DNA from: Nitratireductor mangrovi
GTDB lineage: Bacteria; Pseudomonadota; Alphaproteobacteria; Rhizobiales; Rhizobiaceae
Direction: 5' to 3'
DNA length: 64,000 nucleotides
NCBI RefSeq assembly: GCF_007922615.2
Contig: NZ_CP042301.2
Coordinates: 4,386,001 to 4,450,000 of the forward strand
Numbering within the stretch: position 1 is the stretch's first letter; each line of letters starts with the position of its first letter. Shown here piece by piece: positions 7,100-16,052 of the stretch. The notes beneath the pieces are model-generated. The model saw only the letters and a list, made by a program, of their open reading frames with translations, did no database searches and was not told the origin of the DNA. Made by a program: the position numbers and the translations under genes.

Positions 7100-8338
7100 A
7101 TGGCTGAAATCGACAACGCGCCGCCCGGCATACCTGAACCTGCGCTGGGCGGAGCGCGACGGGTCGCCGCCCTCGTTCTGCTTCTCATGGCCGGGATCCT
7201 CGCCGGGACCCAACTCGGCAAGATTGCACCGCTCATTCCCTGGTATCAGGCCGAAGCCGGGCTGTCGCTCGTCTCCGTTGGTTGGCTGACCTCGACGCTG
7301 GGCCTGTTCGTGGCTCTGGCGGCACTTCCGGCTGCCTTCGTCATCGACCGCGTCGGGCTCTATCGTTCCTATGTCTTTTCCGCCGCCGCACTCGCCCTGG
7401 GCAGCATCGTGCTTGCGCTCGCGCAATCGCCGGTGGCCGTGATCGGCGCGCGCCTGATCGAGGCCGTCGGCTACCTGGTCATCGTCATCGCCATCCCGGC
7501 CCTCCTGGCCGTCCTGGCGCCAGACCGCCTCAGGGCGCCGGCGCTGGCCATCTGGGGCGGCTTCGTGCCGCTCGGCTATGCGGTGGCGGATTTCATGTCG
7601 GCCGCCATGCTGCTGGCCTTCACCCCGCAGGCCTTCCTGCTGGCCAGCGCGGGCGCGTTCGCCGTTCTGGCGTTGGCCGGCGCGTTGCTTGCCGCCGGTC
7701 TCGGCCCTGCCGGGGATGCGGTCGCGTCGAATTGGGCGCGCGAAACCGGCTCGAACCAGCTGTCGTCGTCCTTCTCATGGCCGGTCATTGCTTTTGCCCT
7801 GGCCTTCGGTGCTTACGTCGTCCTTTCCATCGGCTTTTTTACCTTCCTGCCCGCCTTTGTCGCCGAAGGTCCTGCGGTCATGCTTTCGGCCGGGGTGATC
7901 GCGCTTCTGGTGCCGATCGGCAATTTTCTTGCCGGGGCGCTGTTGCGCGGCCGTGACGTGCGTTTCGTGGCGGCCCTGATCGCCGGCGGTTTCCTGGTGA
8001 GTGCCGTCAGCGCCGTTCCCTTCTTTTCGGCCAGTACTCCGCTGACCGCCACCCTTGCCGCCGCCGTCTTCGCCATCGCCGGCGGGGTTATCGCGGCCGC
8101 GGTCTTCGCCGGCGTTCCCTACATCGTACCGGCCGGCGGGTCCGCCGCGATCGTCATCGGTCTCATCGCCCAGTCCGGCGGGCTGGGCACGCTCGCCGGA
8201 CCGCCCTTTGCCGGCCTTGTCATCGAGCGTTACGGTTGGCCGGGCTTCGGCTGGGCGCTCGCCGTGCTCAGCCTGTGCGGCCTGGCGTGTATCGCGCCAC
8301 TGCTTTTCGCGAGGAGGAAGCCGGCATGGCAAAGGTGA
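7100..8338 (+). CDS. MFS transporter
   Basis: This is a 412-residue major facilitator superfamily carrier with about 12 hydrophobic helices. The G-K-I-A-P-L-I-P-W and L-S-L-V-S-V-G-W-L-T-S segments after helix 1 resemble the CynX/NimT-type anion or drug carriers. The loop 2-3 region reads D-R-V-G-L-Y-R-S, a form of the MFS signature. The ATG at 7100 gives a normal short cytoplasmic N-terminus; the upstream ATG at 7028 lies in the terminator region. The end overlaps the next gene by 13 nt. The substrate cannot be told from sequence. Confidence 0.85.
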   Translation: MAEIDNAPPGIPEPALGGARRVAALVLLLMAGILAGTQLGKIAPLIPWYQAEAGLSLVSVGWLTSTLGLFVALAALPAAFVIDRVGLYRSYVFSAAALALGSIVLALAQSPVAVIGARLIEAVGYLVIVIAIPALLAVLAPDRLRAPALAIWGGFVPLGYAVADFMSAAMLLAFTPQAFLLASAGAFAVLALAGALLAAGLGPAGDAVASNWARETGSNQLSSSFSWPVIAFALAFGAYVVLSIGFFTFLPAFVAEGPAVMLSAGVIALLVPIGNFLAGALLRGRDVRFVAALIAGGFLVSAVSAVPFFSASTPLTATLAAAVFAIAGGVIAAAVFAGVPYIVPAGGSAAIVIGLIAQSGGLGTLAGPPFAGLVIERYGWPGFGWALAVLSLCGLACIAPLLFARRKPAWQR

Positions 8339-8670
8339 CGGGAATCGGCCGCCTGTTCTTCCGCGCCCGCGATCCGAAGGCGCTTGCCGCCTGGTATCAG
8401 ACCCATCTCGGTATCGATGACATCGACAGCTTGGTGAGGAGCCAGCAGGCGGAACCGACTGTCCTTCGCGTAGGACACCGACTATTTCGGCCGGCCGGCA
8501 CAGGCGTGGATGGTCAATTTCTCGACGCGATGATGACGCGTTTGAAGGCGGCCGGTATCGCCGTCGAGACTCGCGCAGACTGGGATTCTGAGGTCGGCCG
8601 CTTCTGCCGCATCCACGATCCGGAGGGCAATCCGGTCGAGCTCTGGCAGCCGGCAGGCCCTGCTACCTGA
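8326..8670 (+). pseudogene. VOC/glyoxalase-like gene with compensating internal frameshifts
   Basis: The open frame encodes 114 residues beginning like a vicinal-oxygen-chelate protein (M-A-K-V-T-G-I-G-R-L-F-F-R-A-R-D-P) and ending H-D-P-E-G-N-P-V-E-L-W-Q-P. The middle, about 8464-8521, reads as nonsense in this frame, but the next frame there encodes the conserved VOC core D-T-D-Y-F-G-R-P-A-Q-A-W-M-V-N-F. That frame is itself broken by a TAG just upstream. The pattern fits a +1 insertion near 8464 and a deletion of about 13 nt near 8521 that restores the frame and keeps the ORF open. The central strand would be scrambled and some metal or substrate residues lost, so it is probably non-functional. 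Confidence 0.6.
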
Positions 8671-8686
8671 CGAGAGGCGCCTTTCC

Positions 8687-9403
8687 TCAGTCGCCGGCCG
8701 GTAAGGTTATGGCGGCGCCTTCGGCGAGTAAAGACCCCTTGGGCGCGGAAAGGTCGGTCGACGCGTCCTCCATCGTGACGCGGTAGCGCGACCCGGGCGC
8801 AGGGCCGGCGCCGATATCTGTCGGGAGATGACTGTCCAGCGGCCCAAGTGCCGCCACGGAGCCGTCGTCACGGATAGCCCACAGCATCGGCGTCTTTCCG
8901 CCCGCGGCCTCGATGGCGACAAGCGGCCGGAATCGCAGGGCGCCGGAGGCAAGGCCCTCCACAAGTCCGATGGCCTGCCCGCCTCCGTCCTCCAGGACCG
9001 TGAGCCGCACCGGCGCCTCGGCCTCTGCGGCGAGGCGCCCGGCAACAAAGCCGACGCCGCAAGCGGCGGCAAGGCAGGCGGCGAGCAGTGCGCCGCGCCA
9101 GCCGCCGAGCGCATGCGCAGCTGCCGGAGCAGGCCCGGGCGTTGCGGGCGCCGCCGCTGCAATGGGTGCAGCTTTCATCTGCGGCATGCTGGCGATATCG
9201 GACTCCACCAGCCGCCACAAACTCGCGGTCTGCGCCCCGGAACCGAGGCCGTGGCTGCGCAGGCGTTCGGCAAGCCGGATCACCGCGTCGCGGAACGCCG
9301 GGTCGCGTTCCAGGTCCTTCTGCGCCCGCTCGCGTTCGGCCTCGTTCATGCGGCCGAGCACGAAATCGCCGGCCCGCGCCATGCGGTCATTATCGCCTGT
9401 CAT
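8687..9403 (-). CDS. RskA-family anti-sigma factor (membrane)
   Basis: A 238-residue protein has the architecture of anti-sigma-K/RskA proteins. The N-terminal cytoplasmic sigma-binding segment (F-V-L-G-R-M-N-E-A-E-R-E-R-A, residues about 14-27) is followed by a linker and one transmembrane helix at about residues 103-125. The extracytoplasmic C-terminal domain has P-M-L-W-A-I-R-D-D-G-S and the final strands typical of RskA. Such proteins sequester an ECF sigma factor until regulated proteolysis. No ECF sigma gene lies on either side, where one would normally be expected, so the partner is distant or lost. Confidence 0.8.
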   Translation of the reverse strand: MTGDNDRMARAGDFVLGRMNEAERERAQKDLERDPAFRDAVIRLAERLRSHGLGSGAQTASLWRLVESDIASMPQMKAAPIAAAAPATPGPAPAAAHALGGWRGALLAACLAAACGVGFVAGRLAAEAEAPVRLTVLEDGGGQAIGLVEGLASGALRFRPLVAIEAAGGKTPMLWAIRDDGSVAALGPLDSHLPTDIGAGPAPGSRYRVTMEDASTDLSAPKGSLLAEGAAITLPAGD

Positions 9404-9484
9404 CCGTCCAGCCCGCGACGTGTCTCCGCGCAGAACCTAGAACCATTGTGCGCCGGTTTGAAGCCGAATTGCGCTCCGATCGAA

Positions 9485-9691
9485 TCACCAATGCGGGGGC
9501 CTGGTGATGGGGACGTCCGGGGCAGCGCGTTCTTCCAGTGCCAGGAAGCGCTCGGTCATCCGCTCGAGCTGCTTGCGCATCCGCTCGATCAGCTTCCATT
9601 GCTCGGCAAGTTCGCCGGAAAGTTCCTCGATCGTGCGCTCCTGCTCGGCCACGATCATCTCAAGCCTGGCGACCCGGTCGTCGTCGCTCAT
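9485..9691 (-). CDS. slyX: SlyX family protein
   Basis: This small cytoplasmic coiled-coil protein of 68 residues matches SlyX in length and pattern. A continuous amphipathic helix from about residue 5 to 52 (R-V-A-R-L-E-M-I-V-A-E-Q-E-R-T-I-E-E-L) is followed by the characteristic proline-rich end I-T-R-P-P-H-W. Its start codon overlaps the stop of the thioesterase gene (ATGA at 9688-9691), so the two are translationally coupled. The biological role of SlyX is not established. Confidence 0.85.
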   Translation of the reverse strand: MSDDDRVARLEMIVAEQERTIEELSGELAEQWKLIERMRKQLERMTERFLALEERAAPDVPITRPPHW

Positions 9692-10125
9692 GCCGCGATT
9701 CCCTCGAGGGCCTCGCGCAGCGGCCCGGCCAGCGGTTTTGGCCGCCGGCTTGCCCGGTCGACATAGACGTGCACGAAGAAGCCTTCGGCCGCCGCGGCTT
9801 GATCGTCATTGCGGAACAGGCCGACCTCGTAGCGCACCGACGAACTGCCGAGCCGCGCTACCCTGATGCCGGCGGTGACGAGGTCCGGAAAGGCGAGCTC
9901 GGCGAAATAGCGGCAGCCGGTCTCCACGACGAGGCCGATCTGCTCTCCGGCATGGATATCGAGCACGCCATTTTCGATCAGCCAGCCATTCACGGCGGTG
10001 TCGAACAGCGAGTAATGCACGACGTTGTTCATGTGGCCGTAAAGATCGTTGTCCATCCAGCGCGTGGTGATCGGCCGGAAAGCGCGGTAGGCGGAGCGCG
10101 TCGAAGGTTCGGAGCGATCAGTCAT
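9688..10125 (-). CDS. Hotdog-fold acyl-CoA thioesterase (4HBT-like)
   Basis: This 145-residue hotdog-fold thioesterase probably hydrolyses acyl-CoA thioesters in the cytoplasm. The 4-hydroxybenzoyl-CoA-thioesterase-type motif W-M-D-N-D-L-Y-G-H-M-N-N-V-V-H-Y is clear, with the catalytic aspartate in D-N-D and a histidine in G-H-M-N-N. The start is set at the ATG at 10125; the longer upstream frame is only a shadow of the alcohol dehydrogenase gene. It lies 14 nt downstream of that gene and overlaps slyX, forming a three-gene minus-strand operon. The physiological substrate is unknown. Confidence 0.88.
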   Translation of the reverse strand: MTDRSEPSTRSAYRAFRPITTRWMDNDLYGHMNNVVHYSLFDTAVNGWLIENGVLDIHAGEQIGLVVETGCRYFAELAFPDLVTAGIRVARLGSSSVRYEVGLFRNDDQAAAAEGFFVHVYVDRASRRPKPLAGPLREALEGIAA

Positions 10126-10139
10126 GGCGCCGGTAACCG

Positions 10140-11315
10140 TCACCACGCCGCGCGGTAGATCGAAAGCGCATCGGCTTCCAGGACCTCGCGTGGATTGTTG
10201 ACCAGAAGCCGCGTCTGCTTCATCGCGTCGGTCGCCATTTTCGGCAGATGATCCTCGCCAATGCCGACCTCGCGCAATTGCGCCGGCAGACCGACCTTGC
10301 GCGACAGCGCTGCCAGCGCCTCGATGAAGGCGCTGCACCGGCCTTGCGTCCCTTCCTCCGAGGCAAGGTCGGGAAAGGCGTCCGCCGCGATCTCGGCATA
10401 AAGATGCGCGGCCTCCGGTGCGTTGAAGCGCAGCACATGCGGCAGCACCAGCGCGTTCGAGAGACCATGCGGAACGTGGAAGGTGCCGCCGATCGGGTAG
10501 GCGAGCGCGTGCACGGCGGCGACCGGGGAGTTGGCGAAGGCCTGTCCCGCGAGCATCGAGCCGAGCAGCATGGCGCCGCGCGCCGCCACGTTCTTGCCGT
10601 CGAAGACCGCCGTCTCGATATTGGCGCCGAGCAGTTGTAGGGCCTGGCGCGCCAGCGCCCGCGAGACGGGGTTGTTGTTGGTGCTTTTGGAGGCATAGGC
10701 CTCGATCGCATGTACCATGGCGTCGATGCCGGTGGCCGCCGTGATCGCCGGCGGCAGGCCGATGGTGAGGTCCGGGTCGAGTACGGCGATATCCGGCAGG
10801 ATCACCGGGCTCGACACGCCGCGCTTTTCCTCCTCGCCGACCGTGATGATCGAGACCGGCGTCACCTCCGATCCCGTGCCGGCCGTGGTCGGCACCAGTG
10901 CCAGCGGCAGCCGCGGGCCCCTGGCGTTGCCGACGCCCCATGCCTGGTCAAGATCTTCGCCCGAGCCGATCAGCAGCGCTGCCAGCTTGGCGACGTCGAG
11001 CGAGGAGCCGCCGCCGAAGCCGGCGACGCCGGTCGCACCCGCGCTCCTGCCGGCCTCGACCGCCGCCATCAGCGTGGCCAAGGACGGGTCGGCCTCGACA
11101 CGGTCGAAGACGGTGACCTTGATTCCTTCGTTTTCCAGCGAGGCCAGTGCCGCGTCGCAAAGGCCGAGCGCGCGCAGGCCTGGATCGGTCACGAAAAGCA
11201 CCGACTTTCCGAGCCTTGGCGCCGCGACCGCGCCAAAGCGGCGCGCCGCTCCCGGCTCGAACAGCACGGAGGGAGTCGTGTTGAAGGCAAAGGGTGCGAA
11301 TGCGGCGTTTGTCAT
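10140..11315 (-). CDS. Iron-containing alcohol dehydrogenase
   Basis: A 391-residue type III (Fe-ADH) NAD(P)-dependent alcohol dehydrogenase. The dinucleotide-binding G-F-G-G-G-S-S-L-D-V-A-K motif is present at about residues 99-110, then P-T-T-A-G-T-G-S-E-V-T. The metal-binding residues lie in G-I-D-A-M-V-H-A-I-E-A-Y and in the H-A-L-A-Y-P-I-G-G-T-F-H-V-P-H-G block. It leads the minus-strand operon with the thioesterase and slyX. It is divergent from the nucleoside transporter operon, with a 131-bp shared intergenic region. The substrate is unknown; a link to acetaldehyde from the neighbouring deoC pathway is possible but only inferred from position. Confidence 0.9.
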   Translation of the reverse strand: MTNAAFAPFAFNTTPSVLFEPGAARRFGAVAAPRLGKSVLFVTDPGLRALGLCDAALASLENEGIKVTVFDRVEADPSLATLMAAVEAGRSAGATGVAGFGGGSSLDVAKLAALLIGSGEDLDQAWGVGNARGPRLPLALVPTTAGTGSEVTPVSIITVGEEEKRGVSSPVILPDIAVLDPDLTIGLPPAITAATGIDAMVHAIEAYASKSTNNNPVSRALARQALQLLGANIETAVFDGKNVAARGAMLLGSMLAGQAFANSPVAAVHALAYPIGGTFHVPHGLSNALVLPHVLRFNAPEAAHLYAEIAADAFPDLASEEGTQGRCSAFIEALAALSRKVGLPAQLREVGIGEDHLPKMATDAMKQTRLLVNNPREVLEADALSIYRAAW

Positions 11316-11405
11316 GTCTTGAAAATTGACAAGGCGGCGCGCTTTTGTCGAGAGTAACTCTGGGAACCGGCGCGGATTGGCAAACGGCTCGCCGCCATGC
11401 TAGAT

Positions 11406-11425
11406 TTTTTACCAAACGATAAAAA
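11406..11425. promoter_or_regulatory. Candidate operator upstream of the nucleoside transporter operon
   Basis: TTTTTACC-AAAC-GATAAAAA is an imperfect palindrome (7 of 8 pairs) and AT-rich against its surroundings. It lies 22 nt before the ATG of the ATPase gene. Its position fits a repressor site for the nucleoside operon; the regulator is not identified. Confidence 0.4.
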
Positions 11426-11446
11426 CCAAGAGGGGTAAGCGGTCGC

Positions 11447-12979
11447 ATGGCGCAGGCTGCCATCGAGCTCAAGGGGATCGACAAGAGTTTCGGCGCGGTC
11501 CACGCCAATCGCGACATCAACCTTGAGGTCGCGCAAGGCACCATTCATGGGATCATCGGCGAGAACGGCGCCGGCAAGTCGACGCTGATGTCGATCCTCT
11601 ACGGTTTTTATCAGGCCGACGCCGGCGAGATCTTCGTCAATGGCAACAAGGCCGAGATCGACTCGCCGAACGATGCCATCGCAGCCGGCATCGGCATGGT
11701 GCACCAGCATTTCATGCTCGTGCACAATTTCACCGTGCTGGAAAACATCATCCTCGGCGCCGAGGGCGCCAGCCTGCTCAACACCGGGATCGCCCGGGCG
11801 CGCGCCGAGTTGCAGCGGCTCGAAGAGGAATACAGCCTCGAGGTTGACCCCGAGGCGATCATCGAGGAACTGCCGGTCGGCCTCCAGCAGCGTGTCGAAA
11901 TCCTCAAGGCGCTATATCGCGGTGCCGAGATCCTGATCCTCGACGAGCCGACGGGGGTGTTGACCCCGGCCGAGGCCGATCACCTTTTCCGTATCCTCCG
12001 GCGACTGAAGGAAGAGGGCAAGACCATCGTGCTCATCACGCACAAGCTGCGCGAGATCATGGCGGTGACCGACAACGTCTCTGTCATGCGCCAGGGTACG
12101 ATGGTGGCGACCCGCAAGACCGCCGACACGACGGTGGAGGAACTGGCCGAGCTCATGGTCGGCCGCCGAGTCCTGCTGCGGGTGGAGAAGGGCGAAGCAA
12201 ACCCCGGCGATTTCAAGCTTTCGGTCAAGAACCTGACGGTCAAGGATTCGCGCGGCGTCACCATGGTCGACAACGTCTCCTTCGACGTCCGCGCCGGCGA
12301 GATCGTCGGCGTCGCCGGCGTTGCCGGCAATGGCCAGTCGGAACTGATCGAGGCGATAGCCGGTACAAGGCGCGCCGAGGCCGGCACGGTCATGCTCGAC
12401 GGCAAGCCGATCGACGTCACCGGGACGGCCGATCCGGGCGAACTACGCGAACGCGGCCTCGCCCATGTGCCGGAGGATCGGCACCATGTCGGTCTGGTGC
12501 TGCCGTTCGAGGAGAACGAGAACTCCATTCTCGGCTATCACGGCAAGGAGTCTTATCTCAACGGGCCGTTTCTCGACATCGAGGCGATCCGCAAGGACGC
12601 GCGCGAAAAGATCGAGAAATATGACATCCGCCCCGCTGACTGCCGGCTGCGGACGGCCAATTTTTCCGGCGGCAACCAGCAGAAGATCGTTCTGGCGCGC
12701 GAGATGGAGAAGGACCCCGGCGTACTCGTCGTCGGCCAGCCGACGCGCGGCGTCGACGTCGGTGCCATCGAATTCATCCACAAGCAGCTGATTGCCATGC
12801 GCGACCAGGGCAAGGCGGTGCTGCTGATCTCCGTCGAGCTTGACGAGATACGTTCGCTGTCCGACCGCATCCTGGTCATGTTCGACGGCCGCATCGTCGG
12901 CGAGCGCGGACCTGACGCCACCGAAGGCGAGCTCGGCCTGCTCATGGCCGGCGTCGAGGCGCAGGAGGCGGCCGAATGA
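11447..12979 (+). CDS. Nucleoside ABC transporter, duplicated ATPase subunit
   Basis: This 510-residue ATPase belongs to the sugar/nucleoside (RbsA/NupA/YufO) type, with two nucleotide-binding domains in one chain. Domain 1 has Walker A G-E-N-G-A-G-K-S-T, and where the ABC signature is expected reads E-L-P-V-G-L-Q-Q-R. Its Walker B region is I-L-I-L-D-E-P-T-G-V-L-T-P. Domain 2, from about residue 253, has the loop G-V-A-G-N-G-Q-S-E and the signature F-S-G-G-N-Q-Q-K. Energy coupling for uptake with the two permeases downstream is expected. The gene opens the operon and its stop overlaps the next start by 4 nt. The BMP protein at 5986-6975 is the probable ligand receptor. Confidence 0.93.
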   Translation: MAQAAIELKGIDKSFGAVHANRDINLEVAQGTIHGIIGENGAGKSTLMSILYGFYQADAGEIFVNGNKAEIDSPNDAIAAGIGMVHQHFMLVHNFTVLENIILGAEGASLLNTGIARARAELQRLEEEYSLEVDPEAIIEELPVGLQQRVEILKALYRGAEILILDEPTGVLTPAEADHLFRILRRLKEEGKTIVLITHKLREIMAVTDNVSVMRQGTMVATRKTADTTVEELAELMVGRRVLLRVEKGEANPGDFKLSVKNLTVKDSRGVTMVDNVSFDVRAGEIVGVAGVAGNGQSELIEAIAGTRRAEAGTVMLDGKPIDVTGTADPGELRERGLAHVPEDRHHVGLVLPFEENENSILGYHGKESYLNGPFLDIEAIRKDAREKIEKYDIRPADCRLRTANFSGGNQQKIVLAREMEKDPGVLVVGQPTRGVDVGAIEFIHKQLIAMRDQGKAVLLISVELDEIRSLSDRILVMFDGRIVGERGPDATEGELGLLMAGVEAQEAAE

Positions 12980-13527
12980 GCACGCCCGTGCTGCTCGTCA
13001 TCGACGTCCAGAACGCGATCGACGATCCGGTCTGGGGCCGGCGCGGCCAGCCGGAGATGGAAGACAGAATCGGCGATCTTTTGAAAGCCTGGCGCGAACG
13101 GCGGCTGCCGGTGATCCATGTCAGGCATGACTCGACCGATCCCGATTCGCCCTACCGGCCCGGTTATGCCGGCAACGAGTTCAAGCCTGCCGTCGCTCCG
13201 GTGCCGGGCGAGCCCGTTATCGACAAGCGCACCAACAGCGCGTTCATCGGCACTGACCTGATGGACCTCCTCGACGAGGTCCAGTGTCGCCAACTGGTCG
13301 TGGCCGGTGTGCTCCTGGAAAACTCCGTCGGCTCGACGGTCAGGATGGCGGGAAATCTCGGATTTGATGTCGTCATCCCGGAAGATGCCGTCGCCAGCGT
13401 CGATCGCACCGACCGCAATGGCCGCCTGTGGCAGGCCGAAGACGTCCATGCGCTGAACCTAGCCATTCTCGATGGTGAATATGCGCGCATATCCACCTCC
13501 GGAGAAGTCATCGGGGCGCTGCCATGA
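12976..13527 (+). CDS. Isochorismatase-fold hydrolase-like protein, nucleophilic Cys replaced
   Basis: This 183-residue member of the isochorismatase-like superfamily is embedded between the ATPase and first permease genes, overlapping both by 4 nt (ATGA). The catalytic Asp (V-I-D-V-Q-N, D10) and Lys (D-K-R-T-N-S-A-F, K84) are visible. The segment that normally holds the cysteine nucleophile reads G-V-L-L-E-N-S-V-G-S-T-V-R-M, with serine (S117) in its place. It could therefore act as a Cys-independent hydrolase (as true isochorismatases do), bind a ligand, or be inactive. Tight operon placement suggests a role with imported nucleosides or their base products. The substrate is unknown. Confidence 0.8.
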   Translation: MSTPVLLVIDVQNAIDDPVWGRRGQPEMEDRIGDLLKAWRERRLPVIHVRHDSTDPDSPYRPGYAGNEFKPAVAPVPGEPVIDKRTNSAFIGTDLMDLLDEVQCRQLVVAGVLLENSVGSTVRMAGNLGFDVVIPEDAVASVDRTDRNGRLWQAEDVHALNLAILDGEYARISTSGEVIGALP

Positions 13528-14666
13528 GCACACCTTACGCCAAGCTGCCGGCCTGGGCCGACTACGGTCTCATTCCGCTCATCAACCTCGTCGTGGCCTT
13601 CCTGGTTGCCGGCCTGGTCGTGATCCTCGTCGGCGAAAATCCGATCGAGGCCGCCGGCCTGCTGCTCAAGGGCGCCTTCGGTTCCGGCTCCGGCATCGGC
13701 TATACGCTGTTTTACGCCACCAGCTTCATCTTCACCGGCCTCGCCGTGGCGGTAGCCTTCCATTGCGGCATCTTCAACATCGGCGGCGAGGGGCAGGCCT
13801 ATGTCGGCGGCCTCGGCGTCGCGCTGGTATGCCTCTCCTTCGACAGCATTTTCCCATGGTGGCTGAACTTCTTCCTGGCCATCCTCGGCTGCGCGGCGAT
13901 CGGCGGCGTCTGGGCTGCCATTCCCGGCTGGCTGCAGGCCAAGCGCGGCAGCCACACCGTCATCACCACCATCATGTTCAACTTCATCGCTGCCAGCTTG
14001 ATGGTCTATCTGCTGGTCGGCCCGCTCAAGCCGCCCGGGTCGATGGCGCCGCAGACGCGCACCTTCCTGGAGGACGCGCATCTGCCCAAGCTCAACTGGC
14101 TGCTCGAACTTTTCGGCTTCTCGGTGCGCTCGACGCCGCTCAACCTCTCCTTCATCCTGGCGCTGGTCATGGCGGTCGTGGTCTGGGCGCTGATCTGGCG
14201 CACCAAGCTCGGCTACGAGATTCGCACGATGGGCTTTTCGCCCAAGGCGGCGCGCTACGCCGGCATCAACGAGGCCAGGATCGTCGTCATCACCATGGCC
14301 ATCTCCGGTGCACTGGCCGGCATGATGGCGCTCAACCCGGTGATGGGCGACCAGCACCGCCTGCAGCTCGACTTCGTTACCGGCGCCGGTTTCGTCGGCA
14401 TCGCGGTTGCCCTTATGGGACGCTCGCACCCGGCCGGCATCGTGCCGGCCGCGATCCTGTTCGGCATGCTTTACCAGGGCGGCGCGGAGATCTCCTTCGT
14501 CATGCCGCATATCAGCCGCGACATGATCGTCATCATCCAGGGCCTCGTCATCCTGTTCGCTGGAGCGCTGGAGCACATGTTCCGCCCGGCAGTGCAGGCG
14601 GCCTTCGCCAGCCTCAGTCCGCGTTCGGTGGGCATGGATGCCGAAGCCAAGGGGGAGGGTGCCTGA
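13524..14666 (+). CDS. Nucleoside ABC transporter permease 1
   Basis: An inner-membrane permease of 380 residues in the BPD_transp_2 family (NupB/YufP-type). About ten hydrophobic segments are visible. The segments F-N-I-G-G-E-G-Q-A-Y-V-G-G, T-V-I-T-T-I-M-F-N-F-I and M-G-F-S-P-K-A-A-R-Y-A-G-I are diagnostic of this family. It forms the translocation pore with the following permease and is powered by the double-domain ATPase. It is coupled to the preceding gene by an ATGA overlap; the next permease starts 1 nt after its stop. Confidence 0.92.
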   Translation: MSTPYAKLPAWADYGLIPLINLVVAFLVAGLVVILVGENPIEAAGLLLKGAFGSGSGIGYTLFYATSFIFTGLAVAVAFHCGIFNIGGEGQAYVGGLGVALVCLSFDSIFPWWLNFFLAILGCAAIGGVWAAIPGWLQAKRGSHTVITTIMFNFIAASLMVYLLVGPLKPPGSMAPQTRTFLEDAHLPKLNWLLELFGFSVRSTPLNLSFILALVMAVVVWALIWRTKLGYEIRTMGFSPKAARYAGINEARIVVITMAISGALAGMMALNPVMGDQHRLQLDFVTGAGFVGIAVALMGRSHPAGIVPAAILFGMLYQGGAEISFVMPHISRDMIVIIQGLVILFAGALEHMFRPAVQAAFASLSPRSVGMDAEAKGEGA

Positions 14667-14667
14667 G

Positions 14668-15639
<972 letters not shown>

Positions 15640-15659
15640 GCGAAAGCGCGGCGCGAACA

Positions 15660-16052
15660 ATGTCCCACGATCTCTTCGAGGCCGCGGTCGCGGCGATGGC
15701 CAGGGCGCATGCGCCCTACTCGAGATTTCCTGTCGGCGCGGCATTGCGCACCGCCGACGGCCGTGTCTTTGCCGGCGCCAACATCGAAAATGCCTCCTAT
15801 CCCGAGGGCTGGTGCGCGGAAACGACGGCCCTGTCGCATTTCGTCATGGCCGGCGGCGGCGAGATTGCCGAGATTGTGGTCGTGGCCGAGCGCATGGCCA
15901 GGATCACGCCCTGCGGCGGCTGCCGGCAGCGGCTTGCCGAGTTCGCGCGTGCCGACACGAAGCTGCATTTGTGCGACGACAAGGGTATAGTCGAGACCAC
16001 GACCATGGGCGCGCTGCTCCCTCTCGGCTTCCGCGGAGATGTGCTGAAATGA
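15660..16052 (+). CDS. cdd: Cytidine deaminase
   Basis: Cdd hydrolytically deaminates cytidine and deoxycytidine to uridine and deoxyuridine. The 130-residue product has the zinc-site motif W-C-A-E-T-T-A (Cys and catalytic Glu) and P-C-G-G-C-R-Q, plus A-P-Y-S-R-F-P-V-G-A-A for substrate binding. The ATG at 15660 gives the familiar M-S-H-D-L-F-E-A-A N-terminus. An in-frame GTG at 15636 overlaps the permease stop and is preceded by AAGGA, so an 8-residue longer form is possible. The end overlaps punA by 4 nt. Confidence 0.94.
   Translation: MSHDLFEAAVAAMARAHAPYSRFPVGAALRTADGRVFAGANIENASYPEGWCAETTALSHFVMAGGGEIAEIVVVAERMARITPCGGCRQRLAEFARADTKLHLCDDKGIVETTTMGALLPLGFRGDVLK

Noticed and set aside
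4999..7236. 745-aa open frame on the minus strand
   Set aside because: It is antisense to msrA, the BMP gene and the terminator between genes. Its translation is low-complexity and His/Asp-rich in the way of GC-rich shadow frames.
10126..10941. N-terminal extension of the thioesterase (417-aa frame)
   Set aside because: The extension is an out-of-frame reading of the iron alcohol dehydrogenase gene; the true start with the family N-terminus is at 10125.
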